The position numbers and the translations under genes are program-made. From contig CM037792.1 of NCBI GenBank assembly GCA_021229015.1, forward strand, positions 1,525,531 to 1,589,530: a stretch of DNA of 64,000 nt, given 5' to 3'. Within the stretch, counting starts at the first letter, position 1; each line of letters opens with the position of its first letter. Source of the stretch: Solen grandis. Lineage: Eukaryota; Mollusca; Bivalvia; Adapedonta; Solenidae. Below the pieces are notes generated by a model. The model saw only the letters and a list, made by a program, of their open reading frames with translations, made no database searches and was not told the origin of the DNA. Shown in pieces: positions 1 to 12,667 of this stretch.

Positions 1-2362
1 AAGCCTTAAAATTCAAAATTAAGGTCTTGCATGAACTGCAACTTATGCTTTAAATTTCAAGGCATGAAAAGGATGAACCCTGATTTTTTTAACAACTTGA
101 TAAACACTTTTTTATGATCAATATTGTAATTTTAAATTGAAGGTTTTTTCAAGACCTTTCAGTTAATTCCAAGTTTGTTTTTTTTAATTTTCAAATTCAA
201 GGTTTTTTTGTGTTTTTTTAACCTGTGCAAACCATGTTTTTAAAAATAAGGTACAACATGATGAACAGGATTAAAGGCCCTCAACTCTGTAACAGCGATT
301 GTAAAGATGGTCATTATGATTATGCACACCTTCATGTGAAACTAAATAAAGTGTTCCAGTCACACATATAGTCCTGAAGATTTGATTATAATGCAAAAGA
401 AAAGATCAAGATGGCCAGATTTCTGTAACATTAACTAATGGTTACCCATAAACAAACTTTGTAGCACTGTAAAATCTGCTTTATGTTTGCTATTCAAGGG
501 CCATATCTGCAATGACCTAATGGTGCAATGTAAACCACAAATGACCTCAGCTAAGAATTTATGGCAATATTTCTTTAGTAATAGGTATAAGCACAATCCA
601 ATACATCATGACATATCAATGTAATCACAGTGCTTTGACAATGAATATGAAATAGAATAAGGTATTTTAAGCAAATTTTAAGTCACAAAGGGGCCATAAC
701 TGTGTCAAAAAAAAAGAATCACAGGAGTGGACAAAAGTATAAGTTGATAAGGCACACACTGTATATTTGTTCAAATCTACTTACAAAGTTCTATTAAATT
801 CTAACCAGTATTGTTGCGAGAGAGTGCAGGCAATAAATGTGATAAAAATTCAAACGTCCAGTCTCCCTTTGAACCATTAGTCATACATGTACACAAAGAC
901 CCCAAATATTGCACTATATATAACCAGACCTGATGGTATTATGGTTGGGTTTTGTGGGGCTTTTTTTCATCAAAAGTAGGTCAAAAGTCAAGGTCAACAT
1001 CAACTCCATAAGGAAGACGTTTATCCATTGCTGTCCAAATATTGAAGCAATTCAATGAAACATATACATAGAAGTTATTGCAGATTAACCAAAAGGTAAA
1101 CCTGCCCAGACGCTACTTTTTTTATCAAAAGTAGGACAAAGTCAAGGTCCAAATATTGAAGCAATCCAATGAAAGACATAGAAATTAAGCAGATTAAAAA
1201 AAAAAGATCAACCTTGCGGACGCCCGCCCGCCGATGCCCTCCCAGACATCATCAATTTAAAGGACAGAATTTTTGGTTGAAAACCCCATCCAAAAAGAAT
1301 AATGACAAAGTATAAACAAGCACTGTGATCTTGACCTTTGAACTGGCACAATAGTTCTCGTACTCAGTACATCATCTGGCTAAAGTGATAATTGCCAAAA
1401 CATACTGAAATCTGAACAAGGCTCACTGAGTCATTGGCTGGACATGAAGGCCTATCACAAAAATAAACTAGAACTATCACTAAATGTGATTAATACCCCT
1501 GCAATACTGCTTTAGAAATGATGAAGTTATTAGGATTAAGAAGAAGAGTATGAAAAAGACATTTTTACATTAGTTTTTTTTTCCAGATTTTTGGCCGGGT
1601 TACACAGGTTGTGCTTGACCATTGTATGAAATTGTTTTGAATTCCAACCAGTAGTTTTAAAGTTAAGCTCCGGACAAGGAAAAGTAACAAAGGGAATAAC
1701 TCTGTAATTACTAGATAGAGTTATGGTTTTGTGACTGCACTTCCTCTTATTGTGGATGACAATTGTATGAAATTGTTTTGAATTCCAACCAGTTCTTTTC
1801 AAGTTATGCTATGGACAAGGTTACAAGTTATAGGCAATAACTCTGTAATTCCTATAGATAGAGTTATGGTTCTTGTGCACTGCACTTCCTCTCCATGTAC
1901 TTGATCATTGTATGAAGTTGTATTGAATTCCAATAATGCAACGGACCGCTGGACCGACCAGCTGACCGACCGACCAACCCACCGATCTACCACCGGGTGA
2001 CTCCTATATACCCCCCCCAAACTTCGTTTCGGGGGTATAAATAAATGGCGTAATTTGCTAAAAAAAGATAACTGTAACCATGACCTTATAATGCAAATGT
2101 TCTGGCTTGCAACATGTTATTGTCACATTCATCATTTGCAAAAGATGCAATTTAAATGCATTATTAATGAAGGATGGGAGACAAACATTTAAGTGGTCAA
2201 AATAGCTCATCATGAATATTCCGTGCTCAAGTGGGCTAAAACGCTAAACAAATTTAAAGCAAATGACAATTCATGTACTAACTTAGTTTTTGTGTATTTA
2301 TTTGCTCATTAGGATTTAGATTTAATTTTGATATAAAAATCCAGAGAGAGATGAATACTTAC
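1..2362. other. Left flank: intron or downstream part of the EGF/PAN/LamG gene
   Basis: No exon was recognised here. The stretch is AT-rich with short homopolymers and holds at least one interspersed repeat at about 1590-2040. Another repeat-like patch at about 950-1260 has paired copies of a 'caaaagtagg' phrase and ends in a cgcccgcccgcc tract. Because the exon at 2363-2452 ends with a good donor site facing left, further exons of the same minus-strand gene should lie in or beyond this stretch. Confidence 0.5.
1590..2040. repeat. Interspersed repeat with about 143-bp internal units
   Basis: The phrase 'attgtatgaa(a/g)ttgt.ttgaattcca' recurs near 1620, 1763 and 1907, so the body is made of about 143-bp units. 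It ends in a run of 'gaccgaccg' and a hairpin-capable C-run/G-run pair (ccccccccaaac...ttcgggggtata) at about 2010-2040. This layout of tandem body plus terminal hairpin is like the other non-autonomous elements in the window, but the ends differ, so it is a separate family. Confidence 0.55.
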
Positions 2363-2452
2363 ATTTAATGTAGACTTCAAATCTACACTCGTCATAGTTG
2401 TTTTTGTCATCTAGCCCAACCACAATTCCAGGGTAGTGACCCCAAGTCAACA
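2363..2452 (-). CDS. Exon 9 (last recognised) of the EGF/PAN/LamG gene: HYR-like C-terminal half
   Basis: This is a 90-nt exon, phase 1 at both ends, bounded on the minus strand by an acceptor (ctgccag) and a consensus donor (gtaagtatt). It encodes about 30 residues with the pattern VLTW...GLDD...CRFEVYIK. The end of a HYR domain commonly has V-T-x-T/W, a D-x-x-x-N turn and C-x-F-x-V, so the assignment is plausible but weak. It follows the exon at 3572-3742 in phase. The reading frame continues left, so this is not the protein's end. Confidence 0.6.
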
Positions 2453-3571
2453 CTGGCAGCAAGAAAATAAATGGATATGTAATTAAAAAAATAACCTGTA
2501 GACACAAAAAATAGAACATGAATTATAAATATCATAAATAGGTTGGCAATAAACTTACCTTTTTTTCTCTCCCACGAGAAAATGAGTCTAAAGATTAATA
2601 ACTGAAAACATAATTCTTTTGAAGGTGCATGGGTCCATATAGGCACAATAGGTATTGCAGAAGCAAATGAATTGCGATGCCTATTGCGATATTAGATGGT
2701 GATGCACTACATGACACATACTTTTATACCTGGTACCAATAAGTGTTTATATAAGAAGTTCTTTAATTCACAGCATTTATTCCAAGACTCGCATAATCAA
2801 CTATAACAAGAACAAAGTATAAATACTGTGAAGAATCAAATAAACTATCATAATGAAAGTAAAAATAAAATACTGAATTCTGACTTCTTTTTTTTTTTTA
2901 AATGATATAAGCGGAAGCATATGTATAAACATGATACGAATATCACATGCGTAAGAAATTGTTTACGTATTGAGATACTTGTAAGCCGTATCGATGCATC
3001 ACAAGGTAAAATCTGTGTTGCATCATGATGTATTGCCATTTAAAGTTTCTTTTTGATGCATATATTGAGGACAAAGCATATCGTGATACAAAGATGACTC
3101 ATTACACCTCTAACTGCCAGTTACTAATATACAATTCTGCATTTAGGGATCACTAAATCAAAGTCACACAGATATTAGCTAACCGAGTCAGACACCAGAT
3201 GGTTTGAATATCTGTAGTTGGGTGAACAGTGGTACCATATTTAGTACTCCAGTAGTAAAGAAGAAGAATAAAGATTGTAGTACAAAATGTTAATGTATAG
3301 TGTAGCCTTACACTATTATTATATCTCATGTTGTTTTTTTGTCTTTTTTTCTTATGTCAAATTGTTTGTTTGACAACCTCCTGATTCTGGGAAGAACACC
3401 CTAACCACATTGCCATTGAAACTGATCTTATCAATGTGTGACAGATTTTTAACTGTAACATGGCTAATACAAGAAATTGTTCCTATCATAATAATTTTAA
3501 CATCCATGTATTTATTGTGTACAACATAAATTCATCTCCTGAAAAACATAAAATGATAATGATATCTTTAC

Positions 3572-3742
3572 CTGGTGGTAAAGTGTTAAGATAATGCATT
3601 GTCTGGTCATTTCCTGTTGCTCTGTCGAGATTCGTCTTAATACCAAGAATGTTTGAAATAGAAACAACTGAATCATCCCCTACATATTCCACGTTTTGGA
3701 CTCCATTGCAGTTCAATGAGGTCTTGACTGTCTTTGCTGGAC
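3572..3742 (-). CDS. Exon 8 of the EGF/PAN/LamG gene: HYR-like N-terminal half
   Basis: This 171-nt exon has phase 1 at both ends, an acceptor after an A-rich tract and a good donor (gtaaag). It encodes about 57 residues starting PAKTVKTSLNCNG and ending LNTLPPG. Alone it matches nothing I can name. Joined in phase to the next exon (2363-2452) it gives a module of about 87 residues that could be a HYR or similar beta-sandwich domain. Support comes mainly from exact phase agreement with both neighbours. Confidence 0.6.
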
Positions 3743-4708
3743 CTTTTTAAAGTAAAACAAAAAACACTTAAGATGATGCAAAACCAGAATAAATAAAGAT
3801 TACAGTACAAAATGTTAATATCAAGTGTGGCCTTACAGTGAAATTTTATCTCATGTTTTTTTCGTTGTTTTTTTCTGAAAGTTCTCTATAGTGCATTGTC
3901 TGGTTATTTCCTGTTGCTCTGTCAAGTGAACAAAACTATATTTAGTAACAGAGACCTTTAACTTGACCCTTTCAACCTGAAAATCAACCCCAAACTTCCT
4001 CTTTCCATAAGGTAGCTACCTACCAGGTATGAAAAACTTTATCTCAATTCTAACAGGAGATATTCAACAGAAATGACCTGTTTGACGACAACACACCCAA
4101 CAACATACACCATTCTAATAATCAGGACTTTCATTTAAAACCTGGTTTACAAGAAACATGTAAATGACACGAAACCAGGTTTTCAAGTGTCTCCCCAGGC
4201 AAGCAAAATTATTTTAATACTAAGACCTTGATCCTACAAACCTAAAAATCAATCCCAATCTTCCTCTTTCCATAAGTTATCTATCTACTACATCTGATCA
4301 TTATACCTCTCTCCTCAAAGAAGTTATTTGACAGAAACGAAGATCTATTTTTAGTAACTGTGGCCTTGACACTATCAAAATCAACCCAATCTTCATTTTC
4401 CCATAAGATATCTACATAACAAGCATGAAAACTGCATTTTTATTGTAACAGGAGATTGTCGACAGAAACAACGCCCACCCAACCACCCAATCTTATCAAT
4501 TATTTCCATTATGTCAAAATGAGAATGATGTTGATAAAATCTTTTTGTCTTTGTGTACAGTGTATATTCTATATATAATAGATAACTTTAAGATAATAAT
4601 AATACCTTAAAATGATGACATTATTTTCTTCTCATGACTATTCAATTACATGTGTAAATCTTTAAATTATATGGCTTGTTCCTACTTAGTCAAGGAACTT
4701 AATGGGGA

Positions 4709-5643
4709 ACAAGAAAATGTGTCTGTGAGACACCAATGCCCCGCCAGGATATGGTCACAACCAAATATTTGCTTGTATTATTTTAGTTTATATAATGATG
4801 TACATTTGTACAAAGTTTCATGATGATGTGAAGTTACCTTTACAGAAAAAGTAGCTTAAACACAGAGGTAAACCTGTGGCAGAATAACCAGTTTTACCAA
4901 GTCACAGTCATAAAATCAAATAAATATTACCAGAAAATTATCCATATCATGATGTACATGTATGTCATGTTTCAGGAAGATGTAAATTTAGTCATCTTCA
5001 CAAAAAAAAATAATTTAAAAACAAATGCAGAACAACCAATTTTACCATGTTCATCCAATATTGAAATAATGGTCACGGCAATAAATTTTCATAAATATGA
5101 AATATAGGTCACAGCATGAATTTGCATGAATATTAAAGAGATCATAATTATCATGATATACATGTGTACCTAGTTTCATCGAGATGTGAAGTTATCTTCA
5201 TAGAAAAAAAACCTTAAACACAAAGGTAAACTTGGATGAGAGAACAATCAATTTCAGCATGTTCATCCAACTGTGGAATAAAGGTTACAGCATGAATTCA
5301 CATAAATATTAAATAGATCATATCAAGATGTACATGTGTACCTAGTTTCATCAAGATATGAAGTCATCTTCATAGGAAAAAACCTTAAACACAAAGGTAA
5401 ACCTGAGGAAGAACAGTCAATTTCAGCATGTTCACCAAACTGTGTAATAATGGTCACAGCAATAAATTTGGATAAATATTAGATAGATCGTATAATAATG
5501 TACATGTGTACCTAGTTTCATCAAAATGTGAACTCACCTACATAGAAAAAAAAACTTAAATTCAAAGGTAAACCTGAGGTGTGACGGACAGACGCACAGA
5601 CAGAAAATCTATATGCCCTTCAACGGAGTTGGCGGGGCATAAA
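4709..5643. repeat. Non-autonomous repeat with about 180-bp internal units and GC hairpin ends
   Basis: The element starts near 'caagaaaatgtgtctgtgag' and ends at 'ggcggggcataaaaa'. The inner edges carry gccccgcc and ggcggggc, which can pair. The body repeats a unit of about 180 bp several times, each with 'gtacatgtgtacctagtttc', an A-run and 'aaaggtaaac'. It sits in the intron between exons 7 and 8 of the minus-strand gene. The organisation recalls the tandem-cored pearl or Helitron-related elements of bivalves; the assignment is inferred from layout only. Confidence 0.6.
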
Positions 5644-5819
5644 AATCTCTTTATCACTTAATTATGCCATTCTTTCTTTTTTTAACAGTATTTAACCATT
5701 GAAAATCCCAAATAAATTTTAGATAATCTCCATTCAACATAGGTTCTGAGCAGTGAGCAATACTAAACCTGGCCTGACTTCCAGTTACTTGAAGGCTAAT
5801 CTGGAGTTATGGTGGTCAC

Positions 5820-6088
5820 CTAAGTCATTTATTTTAATAGATCTCATATACTGAAGAGTGAATATTTCTAAAGGCTGACCTGGTATTAGAGAGGCAGTAA
5901 CAGGTAGACGGTTCATAAGACGCACTGCAGCACTACTCAATTGGTAATTCCACCATCCTTGGACATACGTTGATTTTGTAAGACTTTGGTCAAAAGCCTG
6001 GGCGACATCTTCGTGTGAGAGAGCTTCATTCCACACAGTCAGTCCTTCAAACTCAGCCATCACTTTCTCACCAAGGCAGACTTGTGCA
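5820..6088 (-). CDS. Exon 7 of the EGF/PAN/LamG gene: end of LamG-like domain
   Basis: This 269-nt exon enters in phase 2 (matching the end of the 7719-7976 exon) and leaves in phase 1 (matching the start of 3742). The acceptor is 'tttcaattacag' and the donor begins gtgacc. It encodes about 90 residues, including VCLG..VMAEFEGLTVWNEALSHEDV, the typical last strands of a LamG/pentraxin-like concanavalin fold, where a Trp-Asn-x-Ala-Leu segment precedes the final helix. The stretch after residue 45 is outside the domain and unrecognised. Confidence 0.75.
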
Positions 6089-6529
6089 CTGTAATTGAAA
6101 TAGCTCATCAAAAACATTACAATTCAAACAGTATGAAACCATTAATAGTGTGTGACTTTTATACACTGCACCCAGCCCTGTTCACTAAACTTTGTACATG
6201 TACAAACTAATCTTAGTTTAAAGTCTTTTGTTCTACATAGTGACTACAAATGTCATAGTTTCACAATAAAACATGAAGAAAGATGACCAAATTTATTGCA
6301 TTATATAAACACAACACTTTTTGTAAGGAACATTTCACAGGAACAAAATATTTTACATCTGTGAATTTATGCTTATAAAGATTTTACTGTTTAAAGTTTA
6401 GTGAAATGGGCCTCAGATTTGCTAATAAGGTTATTTATTTTCTAATACTGTTTAACAGAAAATGTGAACCAAGTTTTTAAAAGTAAAACAAAATAAGGGA
6501 GAAGCACAGCATTAATGCTACAGAAATGC

Positions 6530-7630
6530 TTGTTTTGCTATAGTACTAGTAACTAATGTCACTGAAATGCTAACTACTGTCACTAAAATGCTAACTAATG
6601 TCAATGAAATGCTAGTACTACTGTCACTAAAATACTGGTACTACTGACACTGAAATGCAAGCTAGCATTACTGTCACTGAAATGCTAGCACTAGTCATTA
6701 AAGTGCTGGAACTACTGTCACTGAAATGCTAGTACTACTGTCACTGAAATGCTAGTACTACTGTCACTGAAATGCTGGTACTACTGTAACTGAAATGCTG
6801 GTACTACTGTCACTGAGATGCTAGTACTACTGTCACTGAAATGCTAGTACTACTGTAACTGAAATGCTGGTACTACTGTCACTGAAATGCTGGTACTACT
6901 GTCACTGAAATGCTAGTACTACTGTCACTGAAATGCTAGTACTACTGTCACTGAAATGCTGGTACTACTGTCACTGAGATGCTAGTACTACTGTCACTGA
7001 AATGCTAGTACTACTGTAACTGAAATGCTGGTACTACTGTCACTGAAATGCTAGTACTACTGTCACTGAAGTGCTAGACTACTGTCACTGAAATGCTAGT
7101 ACTACTGTCACTGAAATGCTAGCACTACTGTCACTTAAGTGTTAGAACTACTGTCACTGAAATGTGAGCTAGCACTACTGTCACTGAAATGTAAGCACTA
7201 CTTTACTAAAGTGCTAGTACTACTGTCACTGAAATGCTAGTACAACTGTCACTAAAATGCTGGTACTACTGTCACTGAGATGCTAGTACTACTGTCACTG
7301 AAATGCTAGTACTACTGTAACTGAAATGCTGGTACTACTGTCACTGAAATGCTAGTACTACTGTCACTGAGATGCTGGTACTACTGTCACTGAAATGCTA
7401 GTACTACTGTAACTGAAATGCTGGTACTACTGTCACTGAAATGCTAGTACTACTGTCACTAAAGTGATATAACTACTGTAACTGAAATGCTAGTACTACT
7501 GCACTGAAATGCGAGTTAGCACTTCTGTCACTGAAATGCTAGGCACTACAATCACTTAAGTGCTAGGTACTACTGTCACTGAAATGCTTGGCACTACTGT
7601 CACTAAAGTGCTAGTACTACCCTCACTGAC
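6530..7630. repeat. 23-bp minisatellite in the LamG intron
   Basis: About 1.1 kb of tandem repeats with consensus 'ctactgtcactgaaatgcta' plus 'gta', period 23 bp. The central part (about 6720-7060 and 7210-7440) is nearly perfect and shows alternating subtypes (ctagta, ctggta, gtaactga). The edges are more degenerate. It lies wholly inside the intron between the exons at 7719-7976 and 5820-6088. I see no coding or structural role. Confidence 0.9.
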
Positions 7631-7718
7631 ATACTTGTTTTGTTTGAAGGAAAAAGTTTTTACCATATCAATTCAAATTTACCATTTAAGGTTCTAGATA
7701 AAAATGATATGCACTTAC

Positions 7719-7976
7719 TTGTACATGATATTAAAGCCATTTCCTAGGGTATTCTCCTTGACAGATTTGATTGCATCAATGATGACTGTGACAACACCAT
7801 TCTCATCTACAGTCAGAGCAAGATGGTGCCATTCTCCATCCTTCAGGTCCTCTCCGAATCCATCTCCAAACATGTTGCCAGCTGTGTAAGTTTGGGTTTT
7901 GACAGTAACCCCTGATAAGCTGACAGCAGCGGAGATAAAGGAACTTGCAGATTCACTGGGCTTTATATCATCTGAC
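7719..7976 (-). CDS. Exon 6 of the EGF/PAN/LamG gene: core of LamG-like domain
   Basis: This 258-nt exon has phase 2 at both ends, acceptor ttaaacag and donor gtaagtgc. It encodes 86 residues including the motif DLKDGEWHHLALTVD, the signature central strand of LamG/pentraxin-like domains (DG-x-WHH-x-x-x-x-x-D). An ENG(V) turn and a strand with VTVIIDA follow. It lies between exon 5 (9185-9344) and exon 7 (5820-6088) and matches both in phase. The fold is confidently LamG-like; its ligand cannot be read from the sequence. Confidence 0.85.
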
Positions 7977-8769
7977 CTGTTTAACAGCATTGAATCTCAA
8001 TTGTAACTTTCCATATTTTGAAAGTATAGGTTTTTATGCTTACTGATGCAATACTGTATTATATCAGTGATATAAAATCTATATCTCACAGTGTGAGTGA
8101 TATAGATCTGCCAGGATGACTATGTATATAGGATATGTAGTAGTAGTCAGCATAAAATAAAATTATCTTTTTTTTTTTATGTGAATATAAAATATATATC
8201 ATTTAGAAATTATACAATTTTCACTGGCACTAAGCACTCTTCAAAATATGAAAACTGCAAAAATATCCTCTGTATATTATCATTAAAATATATAGAAAAC
8301 AAGTCACTTGCAACACAGAAGTACCCTACTTATTCTGCCTTGCATAATCTCCATGTTGCCATCTATTCACATCTATTAATTTTTAATAAACCTAACTGTT
8401 ACAGTATTTGAATTATCAAAAGGTCCCTCTGGAAAAGCCATATTTTGAAAACTTTTGTTACCATAGCAACCACAATTTTTATCCAGGAAAAAAAAAGAAA
8501 AAAAAAAGAAAAAAAAAAAGACAAAAAAGTGGCATGCATAATCTCTATATTACAATCTATTCATATACCAAGTTTTCATCAATTTTCCAAAATGCTAGAC
8601 AAGACAAACAGATGGAGGAGCTCTACAGTTAAATCCCCTCTTTTGTAAACAATGGTAGAGGGCTAAAATAAAGATGTAATATCTACTAAAGTATTTTGTG
8701 TGACACAAATTAATCTTAAGCTTCATATTTTTACTTAAGCAGAAAATACGTATGTATGATTATTTGTTT

Positions 8770-9055
8770 ACTGGGTTTACTATCCCACTGACAGTATTCA
8801 GTTATTTGGAGACAATGTCTACATGTATAGTGCTGCCACACTGCAGTATCGCACAATAGACATGTGGCATGATACCACACCAAGTCACATTATCCTGACA
8901 CTAGGCCAACCAGTCCTGGAACTACCCTTATATAGCAATGGAGCTATACCAGTAACATTTTTTACGATCTTGGTATGTCTTGGCCAGGGATCTAACCCAC
9001 GACCTCCTGATACCTGGGCGGACACTCTATGATCTGCTCCGCCACAGTGACCAGT
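8770..9055 (-). repeat. tRNA-headed SINE copy
   Basis: On the minus strand this copy begins with a tRNA-like head (box-B-like sequence near 8990-9010 and an A-box-like region near 9040). It continues through a middle section (complement of the patch near 8935-8890) and ends in the conserved tail near 8770-8830. The same middle and tail appear at 37945-38240, 61245-61470 and 61920-62150. It is therefore a dispersed tRNA-derived SINE, inserted in an intron of the EGF/PAN/LamG gene. Confidence 0.7.
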
Positions 9056-9184
9056 AACATAAATATGTATGTGCTGGCATGTATGAAAAATTATTTTATA
9101 TATATATTTTGAGTATTTTTTCCAGAGCTTGGGCACACTTTGACTCAAAGAATAATATCTATAAACTGATAAATGTTAACATAC

Positions 9185-9344
9185 CCAACCAGTGAGAATA
9201 GAATGTTTTCCGACTCATACTGATGGACCCTGATCCATCCCATCATTGTCAAGCTGGTTCCCTCTAGTCTGAAGGGTGCATGTAGACATGTCCGCATCCC
9301 AGCCCCCATTGTATTTACCAGTATCACATAGTTTTGACTGGTGA
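9185..9344 (-). CDS. Exon 5 of the EGF/PAN/LamG gene: start of LamG-like domain
   Basis: This 160-nt exon enters in phase 1 and leaves in phase 2. The acceptor follows a strong pyrimidine tract (tttctttttag) and the donor is gtatgt. The 53 codons read VTSQNYVILVNTMGAGM and on to MMGWIRVHQYESENILFSLVG, which is the opening part of a LamG-like domain: a first strand, then a W-I-R/K strand followed by a segment that ends in the F-S-L-V-G strand. An alternative acceptor about 80 nt upstream would lengthen it, but only this one matches the phase of the EGF exon before it. Confidence 0.7.
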
Positions 9345-9845
9345 CTAAAAAGAAACCGTAATACTGATGATCAAATTCAATTAATAAAGAGCCATGGTCC
9401 AATGTTAACATTCCTACCTGCTGATCCGAGGTTGTTAAAATCACAATGGAGGCAAGGATTTTTCATGACCCTCCCAGGTACAAAGTACTGGTCCAACCCA
9501 GAACCATTGAGAGGGAATAGTATAAGTTATAAGAAACTGTTGTTATTAATAATTATCCGAAAGCATAAGTTTATAATAATATTTAAACTGAAGAAACAAT
9601 TTCCATTAAAGGTGGTAACTGACATAGACAGTTAAAAATCACCATTAAAGTTATAAGAATAACATAAATTTTATTAAGATACCGTGAATCATTTCTCTTG
9701 AAAAAAAAATCTATTTCATTGGGAAAATAGGTATAGTAGTTATTCTGAGAAATGTCTGTTTTTGGCTAGGGGAAATTACCTGTAAAAGGTAGTAACCACC
9801 CTCCCCCACACACAAAATCACTGTACAGACTTAAAGCTCATTTAC

Positions 9846-9989
9846 CTCTGCAAGAATTGCCACTCAGCACCCTCCCTTGCTGACACTGGCAAATGTAGTT
9901 GGTCAGGTCTGGCTGGCATGTGGCCTGGGTACCACATGGGTTGTTGGCACAAGGATTGTTTGCAATCTCACAGTTAACTCCAGAGTAAC
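9846..9989 (-). CDS. Exon 4 of the EGF/PAN/LamG gene: EGF-like domain
   Basis: This is a 144-nt phase 1-1 exon, the classic symmetrical EGF exon, with acceptor gcatttcag and donor gtaaatga. The 47 residues contain the six-cysteine spacing C-x4-6-C-x4-C-x5-C-x8-C-x-C and the NPC..NPCG..ATC..D..NYICQC pattern. The final cysteine lies in NSCR. The upstream neighbour is the EGF exon at 12668-12787, about 2.7 kb away, separated by two Helitron-like insertions. Confidence 0.88.
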
Positions 9990-10095
9990 CTGAAATGCAT
10001 ACACAATTAAGTTAATACCAGGGTAGACAGTAAGTTCAATTATTACTTAAGTAATCAGGCAAAAGCATAATGATGTCAGTTAATACACAAGAAAA

Positions 10096-11662
10096 CAAGA
10101 GGGCCATGATGGCCCTGAATCGCTCACCTGAGTACCATTGCTTCAACTGATGTCAAGGTTTTTAAACAGACAAGGATTCTGATATAACTTAATCTAAAAA
10201 ATTTTACCCCTGACAATACTACACACCAAATATCTAAGCAATGGGCCATATGGTTTCAGAGAAGACTTGGGCGCAGGGTCATTTATCACCGTAGGGCCAA
10301 GACTTTGAAAATCTTTGTAATGAACCATTAGATGCTACTACATACCAAAAATCTTAGCTCTAGGCCTTATTGATTCATAGAAGAAGATTTTTTAAGATTT
10401 TCCTATTTAACTCTATGTAAAACAAGTGACCCCTGGTGGGGGTCATTTATCACCATAGGGCTATGATTTGTACAATCTTGGTAGTGGCCCATAAGATGAT
10501 GCTACATACCAAATATCTAAGCTCAGGCCTTATGATTCATGAAGAAGATTTTTTAAGATTTTCCTATTAACTCTTGTAAAACAAGTGACCCCTGGTGCGG
10601 GGTCATTTATCACCATAAGCTATGATTTGTACAATCTTGGTAGTGGCCCATAAGATGATGCTACATACCAAATATCTAAGCTCTAGGCCTTATGGATTCA
10701 TAGAAGAAGATTTTTTAAGATTTTCCTATATAACTCTATGTAAAACAAGTGACCCCTGGTGCGGGGTCATTTATCACCATAGGGCTATGATTTGTACAAT
10801 CTTGGTAGTGGCCCATAAGATGATGCTTCATACCAAATATCTAAGCTCTAGGCCTTATGCATTCATGGAAGAAGATTTTTTAAGATTTTCCTATATAACT
10901 CTATGTAAAACAAGTGACCCCTGGTGCGGGGTCATTTATCACCATAGGGCTATGATTTGTACAATCTTGGTAGTGGCCCATAAGATGATGCTTCATACCA
11001 AATATCTAAGCTCTAGGTCTTATGCATTCATGGAAGAAGATTTTTTAAGATTTTCCTATATAACTCTATGTAAAACAAGTGACCCCTGGTGCGGGGTCAT
11101 TTATCACCATAGGGCTATGATTTGTACAATCTTGGTAGTGGCCCATCAGATGATGCTACATACCAAAAATCAAAAGGCTAGGCCTTGTGGTTTCAGAGAA
11201 GAAGATTTTTTCAAGTTTTTCCTATATTAGCCTATGTGAAATCAAGTGACCCCTGGGGCGGGGCCAATTTTGACCCCAGGGTCATAATTTGTACAATCCT
11301 GATAGACAGTCATAAGATCATGCTACATACCAAAAATCAAAAGGCTAGGCCTTGTGGTTTCAGAGAAGAAGATTTTTTAAATTTTCATTTTTAAAATCTA
11401 TTTTTAGCTCCTGTGACCTAATTATGCGATGGACCAGAACCATTTATACAACTTTAGTAGAGCTTCATCCAAGGAACATTCCTGCAAAATATTTTTCAAA
11501 TTGGCCAAGCCGTTTAGGAGGAGATGTTGTTTGAAGCAATTGTTGACGCCGGACGCACGCACGGACGCACGCACGGACGCACGCACGGACGACGGACGAC
11601 GGACGCCGGACAAAAGGCGATCAGAAAAGCTCACCTTGAGCACGTTGTGCTCATGTGAGCTA
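10096..11662 (+). mobile_element. Helitron-like non-autonomous element, copy a (complete)
   Basis: It starts 'caagagggccatgatggccc', with a short palindrome in the first 20 bp, followed by a ctcacctgag edge. The body carries 165-bp tandem units (clearest at about 10622-11160). The tail holds a variable run of 'acgcacgg' repeats. It ends in a strong hairpin, GCTCAC..TGAGCAC-gtt-GTGCTCA.GTGAGC, directly before 'taaaaa'. A terminal hairpin just before a CTA(A) end, no long inverted repeats and no target duplication (proved in copy c) fit Helitrons or Helentrons. Apparent open frames in the units are by-products of a repeat length divisible by three. Confidence 0.75.
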
Positions 11663-11669
11663 AAAAACA

Positions 11670-12482
11670 CAAGAGGGTCATGATGGCCCTGGATTGTTCA
11701 CCTGAGTATAGGGTTACCCAGGATCATCAGTCTGTATTAAAATAATTTGAAATCTGGCCATAGTTTTGAAGGAAATGATCCCTGCAGAGTTTTATCAAAT
11801 TCTGTCCAGTAGTTTCAGAGGAGAGGTCATTTTAAGTTTTCAATATATACATTAAGGAAATTATCCCCCCCCCAAGGATCATCCCTGCCAAATTTAATCA
11901 AATTCTGTCCAGTGGTTTCGGAGAAAATGTCAGAGATTTCACTATATACATATAAGGCAAATTAGCCCCACCCCTGGCAGCCATGTTTTGTATGGATCGG
12001 AATAATTTTAGCAACTTTTGTAAAACTTCACCCAAGGATCATCCCTGCCAAATTTAATCAAATTCTGTCCAGTGGTTTCGGAGAAGAATTTGTTTAAAGA
12101 TTTCTTTATATACATAAAGAGCAATTTAGCCCCAACCCTGGCAGCTATGTTTTTTTTTTTGGATTGGAATAATTTTAGCAGTCTTGGTAGAGGGTAACCC
12201 AGGGAACATCTGTACCAAACATTTAGAAATCTGGCCAGTAGTTTTGAAGGAGATGATTTTTAAGGTTATCATAATTTTTTTTTTTCTGTTGCCATGGTAA
12301 CTAGAGTTCTGCATAGGTCAAGGTTATTTTAGCAACTTTTGTGAAGGTTCATCCAAGGATCATCCCTGCCAAGTTTAATCATATTCTGTCATGCGGTTTC
12401 AGAGGAGATGTTGTTTAAAGCAAATTGTTCATGACGCACGTCACACGACGAACACAGGGTGATCAGGTGCTCAGGTGAGCTA
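11670..12482 (+). mobile_element. Related Helitron-like element with a different body
   Basis: Its ends match copy a: a start with caagagggtcatgatggccc and an end with ctcaggtgagctaaaaa. The body is different: repeated phrases 'atcatccctgccaaatttaa' and 'ttctgtccagtggtttc' at about 150-bp spacing. It abuts copy a head to tail with only a short A-run between. Shared ends with unrelated cores suggest that one replication machinery mobilises several non-autonomous families. Confidence 0.7.
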
Positions 12483-12667
12483 AAAACCAACCTACCTACA
12501 CTATTTTTGTTCAAGCATGCATGTCACAGGAACTATTTACCGGTAATTTTTTTCTGGCCAGTCTGAGCATGAGTCTGCTAAATTTCTAAAAATATCTTTT
12601 AAAGCTATCTGAACCTGTAAATTAAGTTCATATACTGTAATACAATGTTAAATGACTCTGTACTCAC

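Noticed and set aside
6530..7630. CRISPR-like regular array
   Set aside because: There are no unique spacers: the 23-bp unit is directly tandem, the locus is an animal intron, and no cas genes are present.
10622..11230. Repetitive 202-codon frame with 55-residue repeats, and similar frames at 15535-15978 and 16616-17059
   Set aside because: The units are 165-bp tandem cores of Helitron-like elements. The open frame results from a unit length divisible by three, and related copies break it by indels.
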